Assembly (NCBI GenBank): GCA_942491465.1
Contig: CALOBA010000006.1
Span: forward strand, 1 to 64,000
Origin: CALOBA01 sp942491465
GTDB lineage: Bacteria > Pseudomonadota > Gammaproteobacteria > Chromatiales > Chromatiaceae
Length of the DNA stretch: 64,000 bases
Reading direction: 5' to 3'
Positions 35,923 through 44,500 of the stretch are shown here, one piece after another; positions within the stretch are counted from its first letter, which is position 1, and each line of letters opens with the position of its first letter. A model generated the notes under the pieces. It saw nothing but the letters and a program-made list of their open reading frames with translations. It ran no database searches and was not told the origin of the DNA. The position numbers were made by a program, and so were the translations under genes.

Positions 35923-36708
35923 GTCCTCTGCCGGGATCAAGTCGCGGTAGGCGTGCCAAGTGGCGTGGCCGACCAACGGCATCGCAACAGCCAAGCCGAT
36001 GTAGAAGGTGGCCAGCCCCAATCCGATGAACAGGACGATGAGCGACGCCCACAGCAACATCGGCGCCAAATTCACCGTGACGGCCTTGAAGCTGGTGCGG
36101 ATGGCCGTCCAGCCGTCCACCTTTCGATCCATCAGCATCGGCACCGAGGTGGCGGTGATGGCATAGGCGACAAAGGCGAGCAGGAAGCCGACGGTGACAC
36201 TGGCCAAGACGAAGATATTCTGCTCGCCGGAGAGGAAGACGTGGCCGAAGAAGTTCTCAAGCGGCGGGTGCATGCCCTGGTAGAGCAGTGCAAACAGCAC
36301 GAAGTTCGACATCATCCAGAACTGCATAATGATCAGCAGCCCCGCGGTGATGATGCCGAGCTGGCCTTGATTGCTGCGCCAGGCTTCCAGAAAGTTGCAG
36401 AAGCGTAGCGGCTCGTCGCGCTCCAGGTGCGCGCTCATCTGATATAGCCCCAAGCCGATGATCGGGGCCAGCAGATAGAAGCCGGCAGCCAGGAACGGGA
36501 CGACATAGAACATGTCCTCGCTCACCAGGCCCAGGGTCATCAGCCCGCTGAGCAGCACGATCATGGCGCCGTAGGTGAGGCTGTAGCGCTTGGCTCGCAG
36601 CATGTCGTTCCAGCCGTCGGCGATCCATTGCCAGGGATGCGACAGGCTGATCTTGTTGACACGTATATCGGTTTGCCGGGGGATATCGGCGATGGCAGTA
36701 CTTTCCAC
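35920..36708 (-). CDS. DUF2189 family inner-membrane protein
   Basis: 262 residues with six or seven hydrophobic segments (for example YGAMIVLLSGLMTLGLV and LLWASLIVLFIGLGLATFYIG) and the family-typical opening ISLSHPWQWIADGWNDM. The last residues are HATWHAYRDLIPAED. Function unknown; relatives are common in phototrophic and metabolically versatile Proteobacteria. Palindromic elements lie immediately on both sides, and copy B touches the stop codon. Confidence 0.85.
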   Translation of the reverse strand: MESTAIADIPRQTDIRVNKISLSHPWQWIADGWNDMLRAKRYSLTYGAMIVLLSGLMTLGLVSEDMFYVVPFLAAGFYLLAPIIGLGLYQMSAHLERDEPLRFCNFLEAWRSNQGQLGIITAGLLIIMQFWMMSNFVLFALLYQGMHPPLENFFGHVFLSGEQNIFVLASVTVGFLLAFVAYAITATSVPMLMDRKVDGWTAIRTSFKAVTVNLAPMLLWASLIVLFIGLGLATFYIGLAVAMPLVGHATWHAYRDLIPAED

Positions 36709-36775
36709 GGTGGAGTCCTCCGTTGGGGGCTTTGGCTTGAGATCTTTTCTGCCCGAGTCGTCGCAGCGGGCTTTC

Positions 36776-36890
36776 TAAGTCAAGGTTCAGAAACAAGTGG
36801 TGCAGACGCAACCACGAAACGGCCAATCAAAAGGTTGAGCGAGCGGGCGTCTGCGCCACTTGTTTCTGAACCGATCCTAAGGCTGATCCG
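36776..36890. mobile_element. CTAAG palindromic element, copy C
   Basis: CTAAGTCAAGGTTCAG begins the element and CTGAACCGATCCTAAG ends it. The inner arms CAAGTGGTGCAGACGC / GCGTCTGCGCCACTTG are intact. This is the most complete copy and defines both termini, which share the outermost CTAAG inverted. Confidence 0.85.
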
Positions 36891-37132
36891 ACGCAGGGTG
36901 TCGGACCACGGACCACAGGCCCGACCGCCGAGGGCGCTTGGCCAATGGCAAACCGGGCTGGTGGAACTGGCGTAAGGGACGAGAAACAGGCATCGGCGGC
37001 GTGCCGGCCGATACCAACGGCGTCTCGCTGGAGGCTAAGGTTGAGCCATTTCAAGGAAAAAGGCAAGGTTCACTGATCTATATCAGTAATCGATGAAAGA
37101 CCAAAGGAGGGTTGAGGATTCGCATTGCGGTG
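36891..37132. other. Spacer upstream of the DUF2189 gene
   Basis: Lies between the 3' end of plcP and palindromic element C. An AT-richer segment near 37075-37105 (ATCTATATCAGTAATCGATG) is the only standout. No gene or clear terminator hairpin was seen. Confidence 0.4.
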
Positions 37133-37942
37133 CTAGGCCGCCTGGCGCGTACCGTCGTCGGCCAGATCGTTGGCGGCCGCCGGCCCGGTCTTCTCGCGCT
37201 CACGCTCCACCACGCCCCAATCGATCAGCTCCAGGCTGCCATCCATGTGCTCGACGATGGCCGTGCAGCTATCCACCCAGTCGCCGCAGTTGACGTAGGT
37301 GATGCCGTCCAGGTCCTTGATGGCCGCGGCATGAATGTGGCCGCAGATCACGCCGTCGACGTCGCGTTGCCGCACGTAATGGGCGACGGCATGCTCGAAC
37401 TCGAAGATGAAGCTGACCGCCTCCTTGACCATGCGCTTGGCATAGCCGGACAGCGACCAATAGCCGGGGATGCCGAGCCGTCGGCGCGCCCAAGACACGA
37501 GGGTGTTGAGGCGGACGACGAAGGCGTAGGCGTGATCGCCGAGCACTGCCAGCCAGCGGTGATAGCGGGTCACCTGGTCGAATTCATCGCCATGTACCAG
37601 CAACCAGCGGCGCCCGTCGGCCCCGACGTGGACATGGTCCAGCTCCAGGCGGATCTGGCCGAAGGCGATGCCGACGTGTTCGCGCAGGGCCTCGTCGTGA
37701 TTGCCCGGCACGAAGACCACGTTGACGCCATGGCGGGCGCGCTTGAGGATCTTCTGCACCACGGTGTTGTGGTGCGTGGACCAGAAGATGCCGCGCTTCA
37801 TCGACCAGAAGTCGATGATGTCGCCCACTAAAAAGAGGTTCTCCGACTCATGCTCGCGCAGGAAGTCCAGCAGCCGGGCGGCCTGGCAGGCGCGGGTGCC
37901 CAAGTGGATGTCGGAGAGAAAGATGGAACGGACCTTGGTCAT
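37133..37942 (-). CDS. plcP: PlcP-like metallophosphoesterase (phospholipase C-type)
   Basis: 269 residues of the calcineurin-like phosphoesterase fold. Metal motifs: FLSDIHLGTR, LVGDIIDFW, VPGNHDE, VHGDEFD and CGHIHAA. Sequence style and length match the UDP-2,3-diacylglucosamine-hydrolase-like branch that contains PlcP, the phospholipase C that converts phosphatidylcholine and related lipids to diacylglycerol during phosphate starvation. The start ATG 37942 overlaps btaB by four bases. Position with btaA and btaB makes diacylglycerol supply the likely job. An LpxH-type role cannot be excluded from sequence alone. Confidence 0.75.
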   Translation of the reverse strand: MTKVRSIFLSDIHLGTRACQAARLLDFLREHESENLFLVGDIIDFWSMKRGIFWSTHHNTVVQKILKRARHGVNVVFVPGNHDEALREHVGIAFGQIRLELDHVHVGADGRRWLLVHGDEFDQVTRYHRWLAVLGDHAYAFVVRLNTLVSWARRRLGIPGYWSLSGYAKRMVKEAVSFIFEFEHAVAHYVRQRDVDGVICGHIHAAAIKDLDGITYVNCGDWVDSCTAIVEHMDGSLELIDWGVVEREREKTGPAAANDLADDGTRQAA

Positions 37943-38676
37943 CGGCGGGTCTCCTGGTCACTGCTCTTGTGGCCGACGAAGCGGTAGAACGGCACGCGCA
38001 GCCCCGGCAGGTAGGGCACGGGGGCGCGACCCTCGGTCAGCCTGTGCTCGGGGAGGCGTGCGCGCAGGGCTTCGATGTGGGCCGGGCTCAGGTGCACGCC
38101 ATCGTGGCGGAACCAGCGCGGCCAGAAGGCGCGGGTGAGCGCGCCGTGTCGCGTCAGCCCCGGCCCCGGGGCGGCCGAGGAGACATGGAAGTCGACCACG
38201 CCGAGTCGGCCCCCGGGGCGCAGCATGGCGACGGCGTTGTCGATGGTGGCGCGCCAGTCGGGGATCATGGTCAGGGCATAGGACAGATAGACACAGTCCA
38301 CCGGCTGCCCCGGCCGCCAGCGCGTCGCGTCTGCCTCGACCACATGCAGTCTCGGCATGCACTCGGTGCGCGCGCGGGCCTGCTCCAGCAAGGCCGGACA
38401 CAGGTCCACCAGCGTCACCGAGCCGAGCCCGGCGACGCGCTCACCCAGAAACAGCAGATTGCGCCCGGTGCCGGCGCCAAGCTCCACCAGGTGCTCGCCG
38501 GGTTGCGGGTCGAGCTGCGCGATCAGTTCCCGGCGGCCATGCAGCAGCCGCTCGCGGAAGGCGTCGTAGGCCGGGGCCTGAGGCCCGTAAAAGGCCTGCA
38601 GACGCTCGGCGTGGGTGCCGCGGCGGGGCTGGCCGCGCAGCAGGTGGAGCAGGATGCGGGCGTCGTTGAGGGACAC
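37939..38676 (-). CDS. btaB: BtaB-like S-adenosylmethionine methyltransferase (betaine lipid synthesis)
   Basis: 245 residues. Class I methyltransferase fold: LVELGAGTGRNLLFLGE, then VYLSYALTMIPDW and LRPGGRLGVVDFHV. In the betaine lipid pathway BtaB trimethylates diacylglyceryl-homoserine to DGTS. The function is assigned from its place 12 bases after btaA; methyltransferases alone are hard to type by sequence. It is coupled to plcP by an ATGA overlap. Confidence 0.8.
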   Translation of the reverse strand: MSLNDARILLHLLRGQPRRGTHAERLQAFYGPQAPAYDAFRERLLHGRRELIAQLDPQPGEHLVELGAGTGRNLLFLGERVAGLGSVTLVDLCPALLEQARARTECMPRLHVVEADATRWRPGQPVDCVYLSYALTMIPDWRATIDNAVAMLRPGGRLGVVDFHVSSAAPGPGLTRHGALTRAFWPRWFRHDGVHLSPAHIEALRARLPEHRLTEGRAPVPYLPGLRVPFYRFVGHKSSDQETRR

Positions 38677-38688
38677 GAGCCCCGGCCC

Positions 38689-39951
38689 TCAGCTGCGCAC
38701 ATCCGCGATGTGGAACCCGGCGTAGGTATGCACACGGTCCAGCGGCTGCATGGCCGCGGCCAGCTCGGGCTGGAAGCTCAGCCTGTCCACCAGGCGGCTG
38801 CGCTCGGTGCCCAGCTCCAGGGTCTGCAGCCAGCGCGGGGCCTGGTGGGCGCTGCGGAAGATGATGCGGGCATCGGCCCTGGCGCGCTCCAGGATCAGCG
38901 ACCACTCCTCGGCCAAGGCCCCGGGGTGGTAGGAACTCATCCAGTCCATATGATCGAGCAGCACGAACTTGGAGATCGGCTGGTGGCTGCCGGTGAGGAA
39001 TTCGGCGACGGTCTTGGTATGCAGGTGGATGCGCTCGGCAAGGCCGTGCTTGAGGGCGGTGAACTGCGCCGGCTTCAGGTATTCCGGGCAGCAGGTCTCG
39101 GTATAGTGGCCGCGGACATAGACGGTCCAGAAGTAGTTGGTCCACACCGGCAGCTGGCGGAATACGTAGTCGATGGCCTCGCGGACGAAGCCGGCGACGC
39201 CGCGCTCGTGCTGGTCCTGGACCTCCTTGCGCTGCGGGTGGGGTACACCCAGCATGCTCATGGTCAGCTGTCGCGACAGCGTCCAGTTGACCGTCGGCGT
39301 CCAGATCAGCGGCTGGACTCGACGGTCGTAGACCTCGCGCTGATCCTCCAGCGAGCGGGTCTCGAACAGCTCGGCGATGCCCGCCGCCAGTCGCGGGCGC
39401 AGCTTGAGGTAGTTGCGGAAGCTGCCGGCGACGATGCCGGACAGGCCGTGGAAATAGAAGCTGCCGCGCGGGTTGCCGAACCAGTCCACGCGCCGATCCC
39501 AGAAGCCCTGGGCGAACGGGCTGAGCAGCGGGCGCAGGCGCTCCCGATACAGGGTTGGAAAGCGGGCGTGGTAGCCGCGCCCGAAGGCGGCGAAGAAGTC
39601 GTCGTGATCGAGGCCGCGGATGCCCGCCAGCTTCAGCTCCAGCAGCGCGTTCTGGCGCGGATTCGCGTCCACGGCATCGATACGCTGCGGCCCCAGCAGG
39701 GCGTAGTCGAGCACGTTGCAGCCGGCGCTGGTGATCACCAGCATGCGATCCGCCGGTGCGATGTTCAGCACCTGGCGATCGACGGCCGGGTCTTCCCAGC
39801 AGGTGTTGTAGACCAGGGCGCGCGAGTAGATGGCGTCGAAGATCGCCTGGTCGAAGCGGTCGCTGATGGTGGCTTTTGTTCGATCGGTCACGGTGGGGTC
39901 CGGGCGGCAAAACAAGCCTGCGATGGTACCCGTCGGCCATGACGCCCCCAT
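38689..39951 (-). CDS. btaA: BtaA, S-adenosylmethionine:diacylglycerol 3-amino-3-carboxypropyl transferase
   Basis: 400-420 residues of the DUF3419/BtaA family. It transfers the aminocarboxypropyl group of SAM to diacylglycerol, the committed step to the phosphorus-free lipid DGTS. Visible features: IYSRALVYNTCWEDPAVDRQVL at the front, the SAM site VITSAGCNVLDYAL, DAVDANPRQNALLELK, and DHMDWMSSYHPGALAEEW. The start may be ATG 39951 or, more like known relatives, GTG 39891. A small palindrome overlaps the far start. First gene of btaA-btaB-plcP. Confidence 0.85.
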   Translation of the reverse strand: MGASWPTGTIAGLFCRPDPTVTDRTKATISDRFDQAIFDAIYSRALVYNTCWEDPAVDRQVLNIAPADRMLVITSAGCNVLDYALLGPQRIDAVDANPRQNALLELKLAGIRGLDHDDFFAAFGRGYHARFPTLYRERLRPLLSPFAQGFWDRRVDWFGNPRGSFYFHGLSGIVAGSFRNYLKLRPRLAAGIAELFETRSLEDQREVYDRRVQPLIWTPTVNWTLSRQLTMSMLGVPHPQRKEVQDQHERGVAGFVREAIDYVFRQLPVWTNYFWTVYVRGHYTETCCPEYLKPAQFTALKHGLAERIHLHTKTVAEFLTGSHQPISKFVLLDHMDWMSSYHPGALAEEWSLILERARADARIIFRSAHQAPRWLQTLELGTERSRLVDRLSFQPELAAAMQPLDRVHTYAGFHIADVRS

Positions 39952-39972
39952 GGCCGTTAGGCGACCATGGGG
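39946..39972. promoter_or_regulatory. Inverted repeat at the btaA promoter region
   Basis: CCCCATGG and CCATGGGG are separated by 11 bases and lie just upstream of the likely GTG start of btaA. This could be an operator or an mRNA hairpin. I could not see a convincing pho box. Confidence 0.4.
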
Positions 39973-40026
39973 TTTCGATTGTGTTGCCCCGGCGTTGCGA
40001 TGGGATATTCGGCGCTAAAGCCTGTT

Positions 40027-40578
40027 TCAGCGCGCGGTCGCCGAATCCGTGGCTGGCGGTCCCGGGCGCAAGGCCTCGCCGCAGCGCCGGCACAGGTAGC
40101 GCTGGCCGCGGGCGATGCGGTTGTGGCGGATGCTGCTGAGCTGGTGGGGGCCGCAGTCGCAGTGATAGAGAAACCGGCGCAGCTGGCGGGCGCTGAGCCC
40201 GGAGGTGTCGTAGTCGTGGCAGCGGCTGGGATCGGCGCCGAATAGCTGCATGATCTGCCGCCACTCCGGGCCGTGGGGGCGGATGCCGCGACCATACAGC
40301 CGGTAGGCGACATAGTGGGCCGTCTCGTGGGGCACGGTATCGCGCAGAAAGGCCTCGCCGTGGCGGTCGAGCAGGGCGAGGTTGTAGCGCACGACGCAGG
40401 CGCCGCGGTTGTCGATGCGCAGCTGCCCGGCGCTCTTGCCGCGCAGATCAAAGCGGATCGGCGGCAGCGGCAGCGGCTTGCCGGTCAGCGCGCCGGCGCG
40501 CTTGAGCAGGGCGCGGGTCTGGTCGACGGCCTGCTCTGCCAGTCGGTGGAGCTGGTCCCTGGTATGGCGGGTCGACAT
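40027..40578 (-). CDS. SprT-like zinc metalloprotease family protein
   Basis: 183 residues. Metalloprotease motif VPHETAHYVAYRLYG (HExxH, with Thr/Ala between) and a C-terminal zinc ribbon (YHCDCGPHQLSS, then YLCRRCGEAL). The family resembles the protease domain of Spartan, which degrades DNA-protein crosslinks. In bacteria the role is not settled. ATG 40578. Stands alone, upstream of btaA on the same strand. Confidence 0.88.
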   Translation of the reverse strand: MSTRHTRDQLHRLAEQAVDQTRALLKRAGALTGKPLPLPPIRFDLRGKSAGQLRIDNRGACVVRYNLALLDRHGEAFLRDTVPHETAHYVAYRLYGRGIRPHGPEWRQIMQLFGADPSRCHDYDTSGLSARQLRRFLYHCDCGPHQLSSIRHNRIARGQRYLCRRCGEALRPGPPATDSATAR

Positions 40579-40671
40579 CAGAGGTCGCGTCCTTGGGCGT
40601 GGGCTAGCGCTTGGGCTTGGAAAAGGCGGCTCACCGGGGCTTGGCGGATCGAGATGGTTGACGGAGGACCG

Positions 40672-41088
40672 ATGGTTGAGGCAACGACGGTCGATTTCAG
40701 TGATTCGCGCCCGGGCACCTATCTGGTTCTATTGCGGGCGCCATTGCGCCGGCGGGTGCGGATCGGCCGTGCCGGCCAATTAGACCTGTCCGGCGGCGTG
40801 CTTGTCTATGTCGGCAGTGCCTTTGGGCCGGGTGGTGTCGGCAGCCCGCTGCGCCCATCATCGTCGTGTCAGCCCGCAGTCGCGCCGGGGCTTGGCTCGG
40901 GGGGCGCGTTGCCGCGCCGCCGTGACCCGGGCGATGATGACCGAACATCGGCCCCACGGGCTCGACCCATCTCCGTCCGCCGTCGAGAGCAAGCGCATGC
41001 AAACAGAACTCCCGCAGTTTCGAATGACTTGGCAAGCGAGGGGCGCGTGCTCGGCGCCTGTGTGCCGGCGCGGCTCCCCGTGCGTTGA
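40672..41088 (+). pseudogene. DUF123 (GIY-YIG-like) protein, probably frameshifted
   Basis: ATG 40672 has GGAGG four bases upstream. The first 50 residues are clearly DUF123: PGTYLVLLRAPLRRRVRIGR, then GGVLVYVGSAFGPGGV. From about 40855 the expected HLR...HWHID... part does not appear in this frame; it turns into Arg/Pro-rich shadow sequence. A frameshift or decay near 40855 is likely. DUF123 is related to GIY-YIG nucleases. Confidence 0.55.
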
Positions 41089-41108
41089 GTCTGTTGGGAG
41101 CTAGCCCG

Positions 41109-41858
41109 ATGGATCTCTGGGGGGAGTGCGGCGCGTCGTTGCCGATGACGCCGCTGAACGGCGAGCTGTTGCGGATGGTCGAGAGTCAGCAGCAGGTGGC
41201 GACGCTGTCGCTGGTGGACGATCTGGCCGAGCAGGCCCTGCTGGAGGGCCTGATCGAGCAGTCCAAGCCGGCGCCCCCGGCCGGCGGCGATCGGCTGCAC
41301 TACCTGCTGGCGACGCCGTTTCGCTATCCGCCGCTGCGCCATGGCTCGCGCTTCGGCGGACGGTTCGAGCCGGCGCTGTTCTACGGGGCAAGGCACCTGA
41401 GCACCTTGCTGGCGGAGGTCGCCTATTACCGATTCGTGTTCTGGACCGGGATGGAGGCGCCGCCGCAGCGTCGGCTGGTCACCCAGCACAGCTGTTTTAG
41501 CGCCCGCTGGCGGACCGACCGCGGGGTGCGGCTGCAGCAACCGCCCTGCGACGTCCATCAAGGGGTGCTGCGCCATCCGGCGGACTACGGTCCTACCCAG
41601 GCGATGGGCGCGGCCCTGCGGGCCGCCGATGTCGGCGCGTTTGAGTTCGCATCCGCGAGGGACCCGGAGGCGGGGATCAATGTCGCACTGTTCTCCCCGG
41701 CGGCCCTGGTGAGCCGCGCGCCCCTGCGCCAGCGTGCCTGGCTCTGCGAGACCGGTAGCGAGCGGGTCAGCTTTGCTGCCGCTGATGCGCACGAGGTCTA
41801 TGAGCTGCCGGTCGCGTGGTTCTTGGTGGATGGGGCATTGCCGCGACCGGCGGCTTGA
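41109..41858 (+). CDS. RES-domain NAD-degrading toxin-like protein
   Basis: 249 residues from ATG 41109. The RES fold is recognisable by HYLLATPFRYPPLRHGSRFG, then ALFYGARHLSTLLAEVAYYR, which carry the conserved Arg and Glu. RES toxins use NAD+ phosphorolysis to stop growth. They normally follow an Xre/ParS-type antitoxin. Here the upstream neighbour is the broken DUF123 gene, and no antitoxin is visible on either side, so it may be an orphan or solo variant. No lesions were seen. Confidence 0.8.
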   Translation: MDLWGECGASLPMTPLNGELLRMVESQQQVATLSLVDDLAEQALLEGLIEQSKPAPPAGGDRLHYLLATPFRYPPLRHGSRFGGRFEPALFYGARHLSTLLAEVAYYRFVFWTGMEAPPQRRLVTQHSCFSARWRTDRGVRLQQPPCDVHQGVLRHPADYGPTQAMGAALRAADVGAFEFASARDPEAGINVALFSPAALVSRAPLRQRAWLCETGSERVSFAAADAHEVYELPVAWFLVDGALPRPAA

Positions 41859-41902
41859 TCGGGGCTGCGATGTCTCGGCGAGCCGGCCGATTCGGGGGCG
41901 GG

Positions 41903-42337
41903 TCAGTCGTCGAGGTGCTTGAGCTCGTCGCGGTTGTGGCTGGGCGGTGTGTCGTGGCTGTAGCGATGGCTGAAGCGGATGATCAGGATCGAGCCGCTGA
42001 TCAACAGGATGGCGACGCCCTCGTAGATCAGGTTGATGAAGGGCACATCCTTGCCCTGCAGAACCACCAGCCGAGACAGCGCGGTGACGGCGATGAACAT
42101 CGGGTAGGTGAAGGGCACGGCATGCCGGACGAAGTAGACGTTCGCCATGGCCATGATCTCGATGAAGATGAAGATCAGCAGCACATCCTCCAGGCGGATC
42201 TTGCCGTGCACCGGGATGCCGAGCAGGACCTGGCCGATGGCGAGCAGCGACAGGCCGCCGACCAGCACCAGCACCGCCTTCTCGACGTAGCGGAACAGGG
42301 TGGACAGCATCCGGTCGAGGGTGTTTTCGAGTTTCAT
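41903..42337 (-). CDS. PsiE-family inner-membrane protein
   Basis: 144 residues from ATG 42337 with four hydrophobic segments (AVLVLVGGLSLLAIGQVL, DVLLIFIFIEIMAMANVYFV, PMFIAVTALSRLVVL, AILLISGSILIIRF). The family is named for phosphate-starvation induction in E. coli; its function is unknown. It lies 56 bases downstream of the symporter gene on the same strand and may be cotranscribed with it. Confidence 0.85.
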   Translation of the reverse strand: MKLENTLDRMLSTLFRYVEKAVLVLVGGLSLLAIGQVLLGIPVHGKIRLEDVLLIFIFIEIMAMANVYFVRHAVPFTYPMFIAVTALSRLVVLQGKDVPFINLIYEGVAILLISGSILIIRFSHRYSHDTPPSHNRDELKHLDD

Positions 42338-42392
42338 CTCGGGTCTCCGTTGCGGTAGCCGGGGTTGTCGGGGGAAGCGGCCGTTCGGGCGG

Positions 42393-43697
42393 TCAGCCCG
42401 TCGCCGGCTTGTCTTCGAGAATCCCTGTCTCGCCCTCCGACTTGGCGATGATGACGGCGCCGCAGGAGTCGCTGGTGACATTGACCGCGGTGCGCATCAT
42501 ATCCAGCAGCCGATCCACGGCCAGGATCAGCCCGATGCCCTCCAGCGGCAGGCCCACCGCGGAGAGGATGATGGCGATGGCCACCAGACTCGCGGCCGGG
42601 ATGCCGGCGACGCCGATGGACGTCATCAGCGCCAGCAGCACGACGCTGAACTGGGTCGCCAGCGTCATCTCCACGCCATAGGCCTGGGCGATGAACATGA
42701 CCGCGACGCATTCATACAGCGCCGTACCGTCCATATTCACGGTGGCGCCAAGGGGCAGCACGAAGCTGGTGGTCTTGTTGGAGACGCCGGCATTCTTCTC
42801 GACGCACTCCATGGTGATGGGCAGCGTTGCCGACGACGACGCCGTGGAGAAGGCGGTCAGCAGCGCCGGGCTCACGGCCCGAAAGTGTCGCGTGGGTCGC
42901 ACCCGGCCGAGGAAGCGCAGCAACAGCGGCAGCGTGACCAGCAGGTGGATACCCAGCGCAGCCACCACGGTGAAGAAGAACTTGGCCAGCGGGATGAACG
43001 CCTCGACGCCGGTGCTGGCCACGGTCTTGGCAACCAGCGCGAAGACACCGAGCGGGGCGAAGCGCATGATCAGATCGGTGATGCGCATCATGATCTGGAA
43101 CATACCGTCCCAGAAGCGGTACTGGACCTCGGCATATTCGTTGTCGATACGGGTGATGAAGAACCCGTAGAGCAGCGAGAAGAAGATCAGCCCCAGCATC
43201 TGCCCGGCGCTGGCGGCGGCGATCACGTTGGTGGGGATCATGCGCAGGAAGATCGCCACCACATCGTCGGCGCCCTTGTCTGCGAACTGCGCCTCCAGCT
43301 CGCTGGCATCCGCGGTCAGCCCGAACACCTCCTCGGCCGATGCCTGCTGGCCTTGCTCGTCGAGCACGACGCCGGGCTGGATCAGATTGACCACGGTCAG
43401 GCCGACGACGATGGCGAAGAAGCTGGTCAGCGCGTAGTAGCCGATGGTCTTGCCCCCGAGCCGGCCCAGGTTCTCCGAGTTGCCGATGCCGGCGACGCCG
43501 ACGATGATCGACGAGACGATCAACGGCACGATCAACATCTTCAGGGCGTTCAGGAACAACTGGCCCACAAAATCGAAGATGGCGTAGAAGGTGACGCCGA
43601 AGATCGCGCCGTCCTCACCCACCAGCAGACCGACGACAACGGCCAGGGCCAGGGCGATCAGGATCTGCCAGTGCAGCTTGAGCTTCAGCAATCCCAT
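42393..43697 (-). CDS. Dicarboxylate/amino acid:cation symporter (DAACS family)
   Basis: 434 residues from ATG 43697 behind GAGGAG. The trimeric GltP/DctA-type fold is shown by eight hydrophobic segments, the HP1 serine-rich loop (TAFSTASSSATLPITMECV), the NMDG motif in ATVNMDGTALYECV and the HP2 region (SIGVAGIPAASLVAI). It imports C4-dicarboxylates or glutamate/aspartate with Na+ or H+. The substrate is not settled. Confidence 0.93.
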   Translation of the reverse strand: MGLLKLKLHWQILIALALAVVVGLLVGEDGAIFGVTFYAIFDFVGQLFLNALKMLIVPLIVSSIIVGVAGIGNSENLGRLGGKTIGYYALTSFFAIVVGLTVVNLIQPGVVLDEQGQQASAEEVFGLTADASELEAQFADKGADDVVAIFLRMIPTNVIAAASAGQMLGLIFFSLLYGFFITRIDNEYAEVQYRFWDGMFQIMMRITDLIMRFAPLGVFALVAKTVASTGVEAFIPLAKFFFTVVAALGIHLLVTLPLLLRFLGRVRPTRHFRAVSPALLTAFSTASSSATLPITMECVEKNAGVSNKTTSFVLPLGATVNMDGTALYECVAVMFIAQAYGVEMTLATQFSVVLLALMTSIGVAGIPAASLVAIAIILSAVGLPLEGIGLILAVDRLLDMMRTAVNVTSDSCGAVIIAKSEGETGILEDKPATG

Positions 43698-43889
43698 GTG
43701 GATGCTCCTCTCGTGGGAATCGCGGATGGAGGCCGCTGCGCGTGCACGCACACAGCGGCCCCGGGGCTGTGCGGGGCGCAATGGTAGCACGGGCGTCCTC
43801 GCCCAACGCCGCCGTCCCTCATCAACGCGGCGCCGACGTTGAGCAGTGGGCCGAGCTTGGGCGAAAAAGGGTTCTGGCCCTGAGGTATC

Positions 43890-44156
43890 CCCGAACTCAA
43901 GCAGACCCGCAAGCCCGTCGACGGCAGCCAGATCCCGGACTTCCTCGCCAAGTGGCAGGACCGCCGGGAGGGCGACAACGCCTGGACCCTGCCCATCGCC
44001 AACATCATCGGGCGCGGCTACGACCTCTCCGCCCGCAACCCCAACCGCAAGGACGACTACGAGCACCGTCCGGCCCTGGAGCTGGTGCAGTCCATCAAGA
44101 CCAAGGAACAGCGCATCCTGGAGCTGCTCGACGAGCTGGAGGCTATGCTTCAATGA
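43890..44156 (+). pseudogene. hsdM: C-terminal fragment of type I restriction methylase HsdM
   Basis: 88 codons without a start, reading PELKQTRKPVDGSQIPDFL, TLPIANIIGRGYDLSARNPN and KEQRILELLDELEAMLQ, then TGA. This is the usual C-terminal end of HsdM (N6-adenine methyltransferase subunit of type I R-M). The catalytic N-terminal part is absent; upstream lies the symporter gene on the other strand, so a deletion must have removed it. Confidence 0.8.
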
Positions 44157-44272
44157 GCACGAAAGCGCGCATCCCGGCGGCTTTCTCCGTGCCCCTGTCT
44201 TGCGGCAGGTCACGGCAAACCCTGAAATCGACAGCGAACCGTATTCGCCACTTGATCGAGGTCTGAAGATCC

Positions 44273-44500
44273 ATGCAAGCCATTGAATTGGAAACCGCAA
44301 TCGACGACAACCACGAAATCCACTTGAAGCTGCCCGACGAGATCAAGGCCGCGAAGGCCCGTGTGCTGGTGCTGATCGAAGACACCGAGACCAATGAGCG
44401 CTCGCCGCGCGCCTTCGGACAATTTCCCGGGGCGGTGACCATGAGCGAGGACTTCGATGCCCCATTGCCCGACGACTTCTGGACCGGCGACCCGCGGTGA
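44273..44500 (+). CDS. Antitoxin of a VapBC-like pair
   Basis: 75 residues starting MQAIELETAIDDNHEIHLKL, acidic at the C-terminus and ending PDDFWTGDPR. The N-terminal beta-strand pattern resembles small VapB-type antitoxins. Its stop overlaps the toxin start by four bases (GTGA). A paralogue with the same N-terminus lies at 63208. Confidence 0.75.
   Translation: MQAIELETAIDDNHEIHLKLPDEIKAAKARVLVLIEDTETNERSPRAFGQFPGAVTMSEDFDAPLPDDFWTGDPR

Noticed and set aside
37969..39942. Possible overlapping gene of 657 codons opposite btaAB
   Set aside because: Arg/Gly/Gln/Val-rich shadow of two conserved genes.
39880..40026. Pho box upstream of btaA
   Set aside because: No pair of CTGTCAT-like direct repeats with 11-bp spacing was found; only an unrelated CCCCATGG palindrome.
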